Source: Pseudomonadota bacterium
GTDB taxonomy: Bacteria > Myxococcota_A > UBA9160 > SZUA-336
Assembly: GCA_003247575.1 (NCBI GenBank)
Contig: QJZC01000002.1
Location: 1-64,000, forward strand
Direction: 5' to 3'
Length of the DNA: 64,000 nt
In this document: positions 17,070 through 26,059 of the stretch, in pieces
Numbering within the stretch: the stretch's first letter is position 1
How the letters are laid out: each line of letters starts with the position of its first letter
Notes under the pieces: generated by a model
What the model saw: the letters and a program-made list of their open reading frames with translations, nothing else
The model's database searches: none
Told to the model about the DNA's origin: nothing
Translations under genes and position numbers: made by a program

Positions 17070-17876
17070 CTAGTCGTGTGTGCCGAGCCTCGGACGTCCT
17101 GCAATGATGAGGACGTCCGCCAACTGCGGAAGCATCCGACCACCGAGGTCGGCCACCCGTAGGCACCGATCTGCGTAGTCCTGCGGAAGCCGCTGCAGAA
17201 GGCCAGCCCAACCCGGCAACCCCCATAGCATGGACACCCCACTCCACACCTCGATCTGGAGGTAGCGGCTGAGATGTTCGCGCATGAGCTCGGGGTCGTA
17301 GCGCGTAATGTGATCGGCCGGTGCATCCCAGTGTCTGCGCGCAAGATGTCGTTCGCGCCTCGCGGCGTGGCGTGCCGCGCGATTCGTGTCCCGATTGCGC
17401 ATCAGTTTTAGGGCGAGCGCCTCCATGTTCGCAATCGCGAACGCGACACGTCCGTTCGGCCGAGTCACTCGCGCCATCTCTCTCACACATGCAACCGGAT
17501 CGTCGAAGTGATCGAGAGATCCCTTGCAGAAGCAGGCATCGAACGTACCAGTCGAGAACGGCAACGATTCTCCCCAAGCGCGAACTTGCGTCTGCGAGGA
17601 ACCCATATCGGGCAACCCACGCTCACGCTCGAGCAGCTGCTTCAGATCGGTCAGCAGCTTGGACGGCTCCGCCCCCGTAGCAAGAAAACCGCGTTCGGCC
17701 AAGACTCGGGTCTCCTGGCCGAGCCCGGCAGCCACGTCGAGGACTCTCCCGCCCGCAGGGGCCTCGAGCGCCTCGAACAGCACCTTCTCCATCCGCTCAC
17801 ACAGAAACGCGGTGTCTGGCAACACGCTGTCGATGAAGATCTGAGAGTGATCGCGATCGAGGTCGGAGATTCTCAC
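17070..17876 (-). CDS. SAM-dependent methyltransferase (class I)
   Basis: 268 residues. Rossmann methyltransferase motif I is VLDVAAGLGQET near residue 45, then CFCKGSLDHFDDPVACVREMARVTRPNGRVAFAIAN (motifs II-III region), typical of Methyltransf_11/UbiE-like folds. Substrate unknown. The GTG at 17876 overlaps the glycosyltransferase stop as GTGA, so the two are coupled. Last gene of a four-gene glycosyltransferase/methyltransferase string; a surface polysaccharide or glycolipid substrate is likely. Confidence 0.8.
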   Translation of the reverse strand: MRISDLDRDHSQIFIDSVLPDTAFLCERMEKVLFEALEAPAGGRVLDVAAGLGQETRVLAERGFLATGAEPSKLLTDLKQLLERERGLPDMGSSQTQVRAWGESLPFSTGTFDACFCKGSLDHFDDPVACVREMARVTRPNGRVAFAIANMEALALKLMRNRDTNRAARHAARRERHLARRHWDAPADHITRYDPELMREHLSRYLQIEVWSGVSMLWGLPGWAGLLQRLPQDYADRCLRVADLGGRMLPQLADVLIIAGRPRLGTHD

Positions 17877-19150
17877 GGCTCTCGACGCCTCCCGCGAGTC
17901 GCATCGAGCACCTCGCGATAGACTCTTGCCGTGCGCTCGGCGACGCGCGACCAACTGAAGGCCTGCTCGATGCGGTGGCGACTCGAGATTGCCGCGGCGT
18001 GAGCGACGTCCCAATTCGCCAGTGTATGGCGGATTCCCTGCGCCAATGCCGTGGGGTCCCCGGCTGCAACCAAGGTCCCGCAACCAGCAAGGGCGACCAC
18101 CTCTGGCAGCGCACCCGCCCGCGTAGCTACGAGTGGGGTTCCCGCTGCCAGAGCCTCGACTGCCGGTAGCCCGAAGCCCTCGAACAGCGAGGGCACGACT
18201 ACGACGTCTACCTGTCCGAGCAGCGCTTCGAGGTCAGCGCGTGGAAGCTTCCCCTCGAAGCTGATCCGGTCCTGCAGCTTGGCATCGACGATGAGGTCGT
18301 GGAGCCGAATCTCACCGCGTGTGAGTGGCTCATCGAGAACCCGCAGAGAGACATCTCCAGGCAGCTGGGCGAGTGCGCGAACGAGATGCTCGAGCCCCTT
18401 GTTCGGATCGCGCGTGCGCCCCATGAAGAGCAGCACCGGGCGCCGGTTTCGACGACGCGGAGGATGCTGCGCGGGTAGCTCGACACCATTCGCCACATTG
18501 TGGATTCTGGAACGAAGCACGCCAAAGCCCGTCATGAGCTCGAGAACAGAGGCCTCACTCGACGTGATGAGCGCTTCGATTCTGCGGGCCACCCGCGCTT
18601 GTGTACGTACCGGATAGAACGTGAGCGTTCCCTTGCGCTCCTTGAAGGACCGATCGCGCGCGAGACTGAAGCGCCGATCGATCGTGAGCGGATGATGAAT
18701 CGTAGCCACGGCCGGCAGCCCAAGGGCGCGCAGCCATAGCAGCCCATACCCCAGGGTCTGTACATCATGGACCAGGTCGTAGTGCGTACCCGATCGGATC
18801 TCCCGAATCACCTTGCGAGCAGCCCGAAGGCTGAATGCGAAGGGCTCGGGCAAGAACCCGAAGCGCGACACACACAGCTCGAAGAAGTTCAGGGGGCGCA
18901 GGATGGACCAGGGCGTTCGCGGAGGCTTCGGGAGCGGCGCACGCACGCTCCGGGTGAAGCGCTGGTCCCAGAACTGCTCGTTGTGGATTCGCATGACCCG
19001 CACCCACGGGAGCGGATCAGGGTAGGGTGGACCGACATACAGGTCGATGTCATGCCCTTGCTCCGCGAGCTCCCGAGTGAGATCGCGTATGTAGATCCCG
19101 AGGCCTCCGCTCCGCATACTCCCGCGGTAGGCGAGCATCGCGATCTTCAT
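17873..19150 (-). CDS. Glycosyltransferase family 4 (first paralog by position)
   Basis: 425 residues. A GT-B fold retaining glycosyltransferase: N-terminal MKIAMLAYRGSMRSGGLGIY with the glycine-rich loop, HDVQTLGYG, central IHHPLTIDRR, then the C-terminal donor-binding domain LLFMGRTRDPNKGLEHLVRAL and the EX7E motif in EGFGLPAVEALAAGTPLV. No membrane segment. It is clearly paralogous to the second glycosyltransferase in this group. The ATG at 19150 overlaps the upstream methyltransferase stop by 4 nt. Confidence 0.9.
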   Translation of the reverse strand: MKIAMLAYRGSMRSGGLGIYIRDLTRELAEQGHDIDLYVGPPYPDPLPWVRVMRIHNEQFWDQRFTRSVRAPLPKPPRTPWSILRPLNFFELCVSRFGFLPEPFAFSLRAARKVIREIRSGTHYDLVHDVQTLGYGLLWLRALGLPAVATIHHPLTIDRRFSLARDRSFKERKGTLTFYPVRTQARVARRIEALITSSEASVLELMTGFGVLRSRIHNVANGVELPAQHPPRRRNRRPVLLFMGRTRDPNKGLEHLVRALAQLPGDVSLRVLDEPLTRGEIRLHDLIVDAKLQDRISFEGKLPRADLEALLGQVDVVVVPSLFEGFGLPAVEALAAGTPLVATRAGALPEVVALAGCGTLVAAGDPTALAQGIRHTLANWDVAHAAAISSRHRIEQAFSWSRVAERTARVYREVLDATRGRRREP

Positions 19151-19896
19151 GCGACCGCACTCGCTCCCGCTCGTGCCGAATGCGTCGTCTCGCTGAGTTG
19201 CCCGGTGTGGGTCCGCGTACCGTAGAGGATCAGGCTCTTCGGCCAGATCCAATCGAGCCAACGTTCGACTCGAATCCAGAGGGGAGACAAGCTGGCCTTC
19301 ATCAGGAACAGCCGATAAGCGCGCGTCGGACCAGGCGTCTCATCGTGCAACCCAAGCGCGGCGCGGAGAGCCCAGTAGGGGGAATGGAGCGAGTGTGCGA
19401 AGCTCACCCCCTCGACCCGGATGCCAGCCCGCCCCATTGCCCTGGCCAACGCCCGCGGCGCAAATACCCGAATGTGCCCACCCGGGCTCTCGAAGTACTC
19501 CCGAGTCAGGTTCAGGTAGAGCCACTCCGTCGTCGCCGTCGGAATGGTAATCCCCATCGTTCCCCCTGGACGAAGCACCCGCGCAAGTTCGCGCAGCGCG
19601 GCTTCGTAGTCGTGCACGTGCTCCATCACTTCGGAGCAGATCACTCGATCGAAGCGGGAGTCCTCGAACGGCAGGTTGAAGACGTCCCCCTGGAGCGCAC
19701 CACCGCTGCGATCCGCTGCCTTGCGCAGCTGGATGCCAGCGCGAGCGAGCTTTAGAGCCTCGCGGTCGAGGTCTAGACCAATCGCGTGCACTCCGCGATC
19801 GAGGGCTCCAAAGCAATGACGCCCGCCACCGCAGCCAGCGTCGAGCAGCCAGTCTCCGGGCTGGACCCCTAGGCGCTCAAGATCGACGGTGAGCAT
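19147..19896 (-). CDS. SAM-dependent methyltransferase (class I)
   Basis: 249 residues. Motif I LLDAGCGGGRHCFGAL is near residues 17-32, acidic motif II is IGLDLDREAL, and VICSEVMEHVHDYEAALRELARVLRPGG completes a Methyltransf_11 domain. The C-terminal 60 residues contain aromatic/basic patches (SPLWIRVERWLDWIWPKSLILYG) that could associate with a membrane. Overlaps both flanking glycosyltransferase genes (20 nt upstream, 4 nt downstream). Substrate unknown; context suggests glycan or glycolipid modification. Confidence 0.85.
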   Translation of the reverse strand: MLTVDLERLGVQPGDWLLDAGCGGGRHCFGALDRGVHAIGLDLDREALKLARAGIQLRKAADRSGGALQGDVFNLPFEDSRFDRVICSEVMEHVHDYEAALRELARVLRPGGTMGITIPTATTEWLYLNLTREYFESPGGHIRVFAPRALARAMGRAGIRVEGVSFAHSLHSPYWALRAALGLHDETPGPTRAYRLFLMKASLSPLWIRVERWLDWIWPKSLILYGTRTHTGQLSETTHSARAGASAVA

Positions 19897-21121
19897 GCAC
19901 CGCCTCCTCGAGAACCTCGGCGGTTCGCCGGCCCGCTTCGGCCCAGCTGAAGACTCTCTCGATGCGGCGTCGGGCCAAGCGCCCCATGCGCTCTGCGCGG
20001 GCCGGATCGGACCCGAGCTCGCTCATCGCCCCAGCCAGAGCGGCCACGTCTCCGAAGGGCACGAGCAGACCTGCGTCCTCGGATGCGCCCACCACCTCGG
20101 GCAGCGCCCCGTTCGCCGTGGCGATCACAGCCAATCCGCACGCCATGGCTTCCGACGCTGGGAATCCAAAGCCTTCGAAGAAGGAGGGAACGAGAGCGAT
20201 CCGCGCGCTCGAATACTCCGCGACCAGCTCGGGAACAGTCAGCATGCGGCGCACCAGGGTGACCCGATCCGCGATTCCGAGCTCGCGCATCCGGGTGACG
20301 ACCAGACCGTCATCCTTGATGCGTCCATCGACGATCTTGAGCGTGACGCGACCAGGGGTCCGCGCGAAGGCCTCGAGCAGCGCAGAGATGCCTTTCTTCC
20401 GGTCTTCGGTACGCCCGACGAAGATGAGGTCGGTCTCTTTCTTGCGCTCTACCGGGCGGAACAACTCCGTGTCGGTGCCGTTGTAGACGACGGTGACCTG
20501 CTTGACCGGAATTCCGAAGTGGCGTTGGATCTCGACCGCCGAAGCCTGAGATACCGTAATGACCCGGCGCAACCTCGGCACCACCCGCTGCTGCATCATC
20601 AGTGGGAAGTAGAGGGTGCGCTTCCACTTGCGCCAGAAGGTGGGTTCGAGGTCGAAGTCCGCCTGTCGATCGATGTGCAGGGGATGGTGGATCATGCCGA
20701 CGACGGGCGTGCCCGCCCACTGCAGCCCGAGCAGTCCCCAACAGAGCGACTGATTGTCGAGCACCACGTCGAATCGGTACTTCCGCTGTAGATCCCTCCA
20801 GCGAGTCATCAGGCGCAGACCGAACGAGGTCATCTCGGGAAAGACGCCGAAGCGTGTCACGCCGAGCTCCCAGAGATTGACGGGGGACAAAGCGCGAAAG
20901 GGATTGTCGCGCGGGAGCGCATCGCGCATGGGCAGCCCGAAGAAGTTCTCGTTCGGGAGGATGTGTAGCGGGATCCCGCAGTCGAGCTCCGGTAGCGGTG
21001 GAGCCGCGATCACGTGCACGTCGTGCCCCAGGCGATGGAGCTCTCGAGCAATGTACGCCGTGTAGATTCCCTGACCCCCACAGAACATGTTGCCCCGATA
21101 GGTCAGCAGCGCGATGCGCAT
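19877..21121 (-). CDS. Glycosyltransferase family 4 (second paralog by position)
   Basis: 414 residues, GT-B fold. N-terminus MRIALLTYRGNMFCGGQGIY parallels the other glycosyltransferase of the group nearly residue for residue, and the shared MIHHPLHIDRQ, IFVGRTEDRKKGISALLEAF and FEGFGFPASEAMACGLAV (EX7E) motifs show a duplication. It is the first of the four coupled genes; a small membrane protein gene ends 8 nt upstream. Confidence 0.9.
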   Translation of the reverse strand: MRIALLTYRGNMFCGGQGIYTAYIARELHRLGHDVHVIAAPPLPELDCGIPLHILPNENFFGLPMRDALPRDNPFRALSPVNLWELGVTRFGVFPEMTSFGLRLMTRWRDLQRKYRFDVVLDNQSLCWGLLGLQWAGTPVVGMIHHPLHIDRQADFDLEPTFWRKWKRTLYFPLMMQQRVVPRLRRVITVSQASAVEIQRHFGIPVKQVTVVYNGTDTELFRPVERKKETDLIFVGRTEDRKKGISALLEAFARTPGRVTLKIVDGRIKDDGLVVTRMRELGIADRVTLVRRMLTVPELVAEYSSARIALVPSFFEGFGFPASEAMACGLAVIATANGALPEVVGASEDAGLLVPFGDVAALAGAMSELGSDPARAERMGRLARRRIERVFSWAEAGRRTAEVLEEAVHAHRRS

Positions 21122-21129
21122 CGGTCGGC

Positions 21130-21456
21130 CTAGGGCTGGCTCTGGGCCGCGTCGTCGGTCGAAGCGGGCGCCTTGGGAGCCGCGTCAGCGGATTGTGTCG
21201 CTGATCCGGGTCCACCCTGAGCTGGCAGTGGGTCGCCGCTCGCCTCGGTCTGGACCGTTGCGATCGTCCACCCGATCCAGACCACCAGTCCCAGGACGAA
21301 CAGCACGGCGAGCGCCACCGGGATCGCGATTGCCCAGTAGCTCTGGGCGGCGAGCCCGGCCAGAAAGAGAGCCCCGGCCAGGACGGCTCCCAAGACCACC
21401 AAGCCCCCGAGGACCCGAGATTGCTCGTCTGCTCGATTCGACATCGGCCGCGACAT
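21130..21456 (-). CDS. Small membrane protein, function unknown
   Basis: 108 residues (104 if the second ATG at 21444 is used). Two adjacent hydrophobic segments (about residues 15-36 and 40-67) form a helical hairpin. The C-terminal 35 residues are polar and rich in Ala, Gly, Pro and Gln. It lies just before the glycosyltransferase string on the same strand, so may be its first gene. No family recognised and no clear ribosome binding site. Confidence 0.6.
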   Translation of the reverse strand: MSRPMSNRADEQSRVLGGLVVLGAVLAGALFLAGLAAQSYWAIAIPVALAVLFVLGLVVWIGWTIATVQTEASGDPLPAQGGPGSATQSADAAPKAPASTDDAAQSQP

Positions 21457-21560
21457 TAACGGGGCGAGAGCAGGGCTGTCAATTCACCGTTGATCCTCAG
21501 TGAGCTCTTCTGTCGCAGAGGGTTCAAGCTTCCGCTTCCGGCGACCGATGCCTGGATTGC

Positions 21561-21974
21561 ATGGAAGTCTCCCCCTCACCGCGTCGACGCTTGCGTATTC
21601 CGTTGCCCGTGGAGTCCCATCGAGAGGACGCCGAGCAGCGCCGCTTTCTCGGATACCTGGAGAACGTCTCGGAAACGGGAGTCTTCGTCCAATGCGCCTG
21701 TCCACGCCCGACCGGAACCGTCCTGAGCGTCTGCCTCCGGCTTCCCGGTAGACCGAGCCCGCTCGAACGCGTCCCAGTCGAGGTCATCTGGACACGCGGC
21801 TACAAGGGGCGCAATGGTCCGACCCCAGGAATGGGGCTACGCTTTGTCGAGCCGAGTCCGGCGCTCTTGGCAGAGGTTCGCCAGTTCTGCGCCGAGAGTG
21901 ACCCGCCGCTGCGGCCGGTCATCGACACGCTCGAGGAGCCGCCCTCGCGGCACGACTCGGTCTCCGGCAACTGA
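21561..21974 (+). CDS. PilZ domain protein
   Basis: 137 residues. The N-terminal RRRLRIPLPV fits the RxxxR c-di-GMP-binding motif, and ENVSETGVFVQ fits the (D/N)xSxxG motif, followed by the beta-barrel with LERVPVEVIWTRG and GMGLRFVE. Such small proteins bind c-di-GMP and affect motility, pili or polysaccharide synthesis. Single domain, with a short polar tail. It is followed by anmK on the same strand but is probably a separate function. Confidence 0.88.
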   Translation: MEVSPSPRRRLRIPLPVESHREDAEQRRFLGYLENVSETGVFVQCACPRPTGTVLSVCLRLPGRPSPLERVPVEVIWTRGYKGRNGPTPGMGLRFVEPSPALLAEVRQFCAESDPPLRPVIDTLEEPPSRHDSVSGN

Positions 21975-22118
21975 CCTAGCTGCGAGGAAAGCGACGACAG
22001 GGTGGGACGCAAGGGGTCGAGCCAGGACACTGCGGGGTCTCCACGTGAAGCGGGCAGCGAAGCTCTCCCCGCAGGCCCCGCAGGAGAGCCGGACACGCAG
22101 CAGGATCCCGACCCGCAG

Positions 22119-23261
22119 GTGAACCCGGCTCTCTGGATCGGGTTGCTCTCGGGAACCTCATGCGACGCCATCGACGCCGCGTTGGTCGAGATCCGCCCGG
22201 GCCCGATCCAGCTCAAGCTCCGAGCCGCGCTCGAGGTACCGATGCCAGCGCACCTCCGCGAGCGGATCGAGGTTGCGAGCACCTGTTCCCTGGCTGCGCG
22301 CGAGTGGGTCGCGCTCGACGTCGAGCTCGGCGAGAGGTTGGCGAAGGCCGCGGCGGCCGTCGCGAACTGTGGCGGGATCGCGCTAGCGGAGGTCGAGGGG
22401 ATCGCGTCGCATGGTCAGACGATCGGTCACTTTCCCGACAGCAAGCATCGTGGATCGCTCCAGCTGGGCTCCCCGCACGTGCTGCATGCGAGAACGGGAG
22501 TGCAGGTCATCCACGACTTTCGCTCCGCCGACCTCGCTGCAGGCGGCCAGGGCGCACCGCTCACGCCCTGGATGCACGCCATCTGCTTGAGCTCTCCACG
22601 GGAGAGACGCGCGGTACTCAACCTAGGTGGCTTCACCAACGTGACCTACCTGCCAGGCACCGATCCGCGCGCGGCCGTGGGATTCGATCCAGGGCCAGGC
22701 AACGCACTACTGGATCGCGCGGCGCGTTTCGCCAGCCAAGGCCGCGAGCACTGCGATCGCGATGGAGCCCGGGCGGGCTCCGGCAGGGTCGTGGAGGCCG
22801 TGGTCGAAGAGCTCCTGCGCGATCCCTACTTCAGGCGCCCACCGCCGAAGAGCACCGGGCACGAGTACTTCGGGGCCGAATTCTTCGAGCGAGCCCGACT
22901 CGGTGTGCAGGCTACCGGAGGCAACCTCGACGACCTCTTCTCGACCTTGACCGAGCTGACGGTTCAGAGCATCGTGGATGCCGCAAAGCGATTCTTTCCA
23001 GGCTGTGTCGATCGCTGGATCGTCTACGGAGGGGGGCTCGCCAACCTGGAGCTGCGAGCGCGGCTCGAACGGTCGCTCGCCCCGACCCCGGTGGAGTCGA
23101 CCGCGGCCTACGGGTTTCCACATGAGGCACTCGAAGCGATGGCCTTCGCGCTCATGGGATGGTGCTCGCTACGCGGCGTCCCGAGCAACCTCCCGAACGT
23201 CACGGGGGCGGAACGCCCGATGGTGCTCGGCAGTCTGACCCCGCCGCGGGCGCAGAGCTGA
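22119..23261 (+). CDS. anmK: Anhydro-N-acetylmuramic acid kinase
   Basis: About 380 residues. AnmK opens and phosphorylates 1,6-anhydroMurNAc from cell-wall turnover to MurNAc-6-phosphate. Motifs are the ATP-binding IGLLSGTSCDAIDAAL at the N-terminus, GIASHGQTIGH, the catalytic-Asp region FRSADLAAGGQGAPLTP, LNLGGFTNVTYL, GFDPGPGN and YGGGLANL. The GTG at 22119 was chosen because it starts just before the SGTS motif as in other members; an in-frame GTG at 22002 would add 39 low-complexity residues. It converges with the MBL-fold gene, 9 nt between stops. Confidence 0.94.
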   Translation: MNPALWIGLLSGTSCDAIDAALVEIRPGPIQLKLRAALEVPMPAHLRERIEVASTCSLAAREWVALDVELGERLAKAAAAVANCGGIALAEVEGIASHGQTIGHFPDSKHRGSLQLGSPHVLHARTGVQVIHDFRSADLAAGGQGAPLTPWMHAICLSSPRERRAVLNLGGFTNVTYLPGTDPRAAVGFDPGPGNALLDRAARFASQGREHCDRDGARAGSGRVVEAVVEELLRDPYFRRPPPKSTGHEYFGAEFFERARLGVQATGGNLDDLFSTLTELTVQSIVDAAKRFFPGCVDRWIVYGGGLANLELRARLERSLAPTPVESTAAYGFPHEALEAMAFALMGWCSLRGVPSNLPNVTGAERPMVLGSLTPPRAQS

Positions 23262-23270
23262 AGCCCGGGC

Positions 23271-24005
23271 TCAGACCTCGAGCTTCATTCCATCGTCGGC
23301 GGTGTCGAACTCGATCGAGTCCATCTCCTCGAGCACTTGGCTGCCGAGGTGCGTGAGCACGATGCGCCGCGCGTCGAAGCGGGCACGCTCTGCACGCATT
23401 CGTTCGTGGCTGATGTGGTACTCGAACCCGTCCTCGAGGAGCGTGCACTCCGAGATCAGTAGATCCACGTCCCCCACGTGACCTGGAAATGTGTCGTGCC
23501 AGCCAGTGTCACCGGTGAAGAAGACCGAACGGGTTTGAGCTTGGATCCGAAGCATGTGGGGGCGTGTCTCGGGATGATGTAGCGCAGGGATCGGCAGGAG
23601 ACTGAAGCCATTCGTTTCGAGCTTGCTCCCACAGTCGAACTCGCGATACGCCAGACGGTAGCCACGCTTCACGTCTACATTGAAGTGAAAGTGTTCGCTC
23701 GACCTCGTGACGAACTCCTGGATCCCGGGTGGCCCGATAATCTCGAGCGGGCGAGAGCGCGCATGCTCGAAGAGAAAGTCGAGGAGCAGGAACGAGGTGC
23801 CCCCCGCATGGTCACCATGAAAGTGACTGATTGCGATCGCATCGATATCGCGCGGATCGATTCCTAGATCCTGAAGCCCCTGCAGGGTCGTCGGCCCACA
23901 GTCGAGCAGAAGTGTCCGACTGCCGTCACGCAGCAGAATCGCGCTGTTGCGCCGACCTCCGCTACAGAAGGCATCGCCGGTTCCTATGAAGAAGACCTCA
24001 AGCAT
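23271..24005 (-). CDS. MBL-fold metallohydrolase (RNase Z-like)
   Basis: 244 residues. Metallo-beta-lactamase fold with the metal motif SHFHGDHAGG (HxHxDH), a following H in PALHHPETRPHM, D in FFTGDTGW and H in LTHLGSQ. The N-terminus MLEVFFIGTGDAFCSGGRRNSA is like ribonuclease Z/ElaC relatives, but the long exosite arm is not obvious, so tRNase activity should not be assumed. Starts inside the end of the nucleotidyltransferase gene (8-nt overlap), so it belongs to the amgK-murU transcript. Confidence 0.85.
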   Translation of the reverse strand: MLEVFFIGTGDAFCSGGRRNSAILLRDGSRTLLLDCGPTTLQGLQDLGIDPRDIDAIAISHFHGDHAGGTSFLLLDFLFEHARSRPLEIIGPPGIQEFVTRSSEHFHFNVDVKRGYRLAYREFDCGSKLETNGFSLLPIPALHHPETRPHMLRIQAQTRSVFFTGDTGWHDTFPGHVGDVDLLISECTLLEDGFEYHISHERMRAERARFDARRIVLTHLGSQVLEEMDSIEFDTADDGMKLEV

Positions 24006-24960
24006 CTCGCCACACCTCTCGACCGAATGCGATCGCACGCTCGATGCGCGCGCCAGCTCGGGGACGAGAGTCTGCCAGAAACACGCTGTCTCTCGCTCGA
24101 AAGTCCTCGGGAATCTCGGTGCGCGCACCGACCACGACGTTTGGCCCTATCTCTGTAGACGCGGGCACATAGACATCTGCATCGATCCAGGCTGGACCGT
24201 GAATGGTGCCCTCTACCCTTGAGCGCGAGTCCGTGTGAACTGCTTCACACTCCATGTCGGCTAAGACCCGCAGGTTGACATCGAGCAGCTCGCGCGGCGT
24301 ACCGATCGGCCACCATTCCCGAGAGTCGTCCTGAAGCTGGGTGCCGAGCGGATGCCCCCCTCGAAGTAGCGGCACGTAGACGTCTCGCATGAGCAGTGAG
24401 ACTCCGCCTTGCGGGAAGTAATCGAAGATACTCGGTTCCATGATCTGAACGCCCGTGAATAGACCGCTATTGCTCTCGTTGGCGATGCATGCCCGATCTG
24501 TAATCCTACACATCGCGCCCGTGCTGGTGTAACCGATCGTCCCGAACTCAGTTTTTCTTGCGTCATCCCTGAGCAGCAAGGTCGCGAGCGCGCCAGACTG
24601 GCAGTGTTCGGCGTGCAAGGTCTCGAGATCGAAGTCGATTCGCATGTCTGCATTCAATACCAGGAAGGGGTCAGACGAGACCAGGAGCTTCCGAACCGCA
24701 TAGATGCCGCCAGCACTGCCAAGCAAGGTCGGCTCCTCGCTCACGTCCACGGGAATCGGACTCGCGGCCACGCAGTCTTCGATTTGCTTGGGAAAGGCGT
24801 GGGCGTTGACGACCACGCGCTCGACCCCCTGACGCGCGAGTTCCCGGATCATGCCCAGTAACATCGGTTCTCCCAGCACTGGGAGCACCGGCTTCGGATG
24901 CAGCTGCGTGAGCGGGGCCATCCGCGTGCCGAGCCCCGCCGCCAGGATCATCGCATTCAC
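23998..24960 (-). CDS. murU: Nucleotidyltransferase, likely N-acetylmuramate alpha-1-phosphate uridylyltransferase
   Basis: 320 residues. The NTP-transferase signature is MILAAGLGTRMAPLTQLHPKPVLP. The sugar-nucleotide sites follow (GSAGGIYAVRKLL, LVLNADMRIDFD), and a C-terminal left-handed-helix-like tail has repeated hexapeptide character (GPAWIDADVYVPASTEIGPNVVVGARTEIPE is its region). In Pseudomonas MurU makes UDP-MurNAc from MurNAc-1-phosphate. The assignment rests on the coupled AmgK-like kinase; a mannose-1-phosphate guanylyltransferase is the alternative. The GTG at 24960 overlaps the kinase stop (GTGA) and gives the MNAMILAAG start seen in MurU. Confidence 0.78.
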   Translation of the reverse strand: MNAMILAAGLGTRMAPLTQLHPKPVLPVLGEPMLLGMIRELARQGVERVVVNAHAFPKQIEDCVAASPIPVDVSEEPTLLGSAGGIYAVRKLLVSSDPFLVLNADMRIDFDLETLHAEHCQSGALATLLLRDDARKTEFGTIGYTSTGAMCRITDRACIANESNSGLFTGVQIMEPSIFDYFPQGGVSLLMRDVYVPLLRGGHPLGTQLQDDSREWWPIGTPRELLDVNLRVLADMECEAVHTDSRSRVEGTIHGPAWIDADVYVPASTEIGPNVVVGARTEIPEDFRARDSVFLADSRPRAGARIERAIAFGREVWRDA

Positions 24961-25985
24961 TGCGCGAGCTCTCGCAGCGCGGAATCGATCGGTTCGGCTA
25001 CTCCAGACAAATCGGGGGGTAGTTCTGCTAGCGAGGTGCGAATTGCCTCGAGCGCATTCTGCTTCGCAGTGCGGTACAGCTCGGGACCGCCCCGCTCCAG
25101 CACACGGAGATAGCGCGATAGGTCCTTGCACTTCCTGTGGACGGCAAGCAACGCGAGTTCGTCCGCTGCGACAGGCCGCGGCGCAACAGCCGAATACCGC
25201 TCGAGTAGCTCCTGTCGCTGCGTAGCGGGAATGCGTAGGTAGGAGTCCCAGAGCAGCGAGGCGAGATCGAGCGCGGCTGCCGCCATGAGGGCGTCCTGAA
25301 AATCGATCACCCGCAGCCGGCCCTGGGGATCTACCAGCAGATTCTGACTCTGGTAGTCCCGGAGACAGACGACGCGCGGGAGCAGCGCGATCCTCTCACA
25401 AAGCTCTGAGAGCGCGGCTTCGACGCGCTGGCGGGTCGCCGGCCGAAACGGCAGCTCTACGAAGAGTCGGGCTTCGAAGGCGAGCCACTCGCGGTCGAAC
25501 TGGCGCTTGAAAGGCAGTGGCGCACTCTCGAGCGACGCCGGAGGCGTGATGGCGTGCACCCGGGCGAGCAGGTCGATCGCTTCCCTGTGCGCAGCCAGCC
25601 GCTCTTCTCCAGAGAGATCGAGGACATGCGTAGAACCCAAGTCCTCGAGCAGTACGAAGCGACGGAGCACGTCCCAGGCGAAGATGTGGGGGACGGGAAC
25701 CCCCTGAGCCTCCAAAAAGCTGGCCACCTCCAAGAAGGGAATCCCCGAGCTGGTCGCCTGCAGGCCCGGCGGTAAAATCGCCGGATCCTCGGAAAGCGCC
25801 CACATGAGCAGGGAGGTTCGCGCACCTGGCAGATGCACACGCCAGTAGCGACGACGCCCTGCGCCTCCCGCCAGGGCGACGCAGCGTTGCGGAGGCGCCG
25901 GAGCATGCGCAGTCAGCCATTCCCAAGCGCCGTCCGGCAGGTCGGACGCCGAGGGATCCATCTCTTGTGGAGTCGAGCTTTGCAC
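24957..25985 (-). CDS. amgK: Aminoglycoside-phosphotransferase-fold sugar kinase, likely AmgK
   Basis: 342 residues. APH/choline-kinase fold: a Gly-rich nucleotide loop AGGAGRRRYWRV, hinge LLEDLGSTHVLDL, catalytic loop LRDYQSQNLLVD and metal-binding IDFQDALM. AmgK phosphorylates MurNAc/GlcNAc at the anomeric carbon for the MurU recycling route. In typical members the catalytic loop reads HxDxxxxN; here the His is Leu while Asp and Asn remain. GTG start at 25985; an ATG at 25961 is also possible. Coupled to murU and divergent from dacB, 74 bp apart. Confidence 0.78.
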   Translation of the reverse strand: MQSSTPQEMDPSASDLPDGAWEWLTAHAPAPPQRCVALAGGAGRRRYWRVHLPGARTSLLMWALSEDPAILPPGLQATSSGIPFLEVASFLEAQGVPVPHIFAWDVLRRFVLLEDLGSTHVLDLSGEERLAAHREAIDLLARVHAITPPASLESAPLPFKRQFDREWLAFEARLFVELPFRPATRQRVEAALSELCERIALLPRVVCLRDYQSQNLLVDPQGRLRVIDFQDALMAAAALDLASLLWDSYLRIPATQRQELLERYSAVAPRPVAADELALLAVHRKCKDLSRYLRVLERGGPELYRTAKQNALEAIRTSLAELPPDLSGVAEPIDSALRELAQ

Positions 25986-26059
25986 CCCTGCAGAATGCCC
26001 TCCCGCGCCGGCTTCGCAAAGTGGACGCCTCCAGCACGCGTTCCGTACGCTAGCGAGTC

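Noticed and set aside
21524..21551. TCAA-N16-ACCGATGC upstream of the PilZ gene as a third sigma-28 box
   Set aside because: The -35 and -10 are both weak, and a start about 8-10 nt downstream would leave almost no leader or room for a ribosome binding site.
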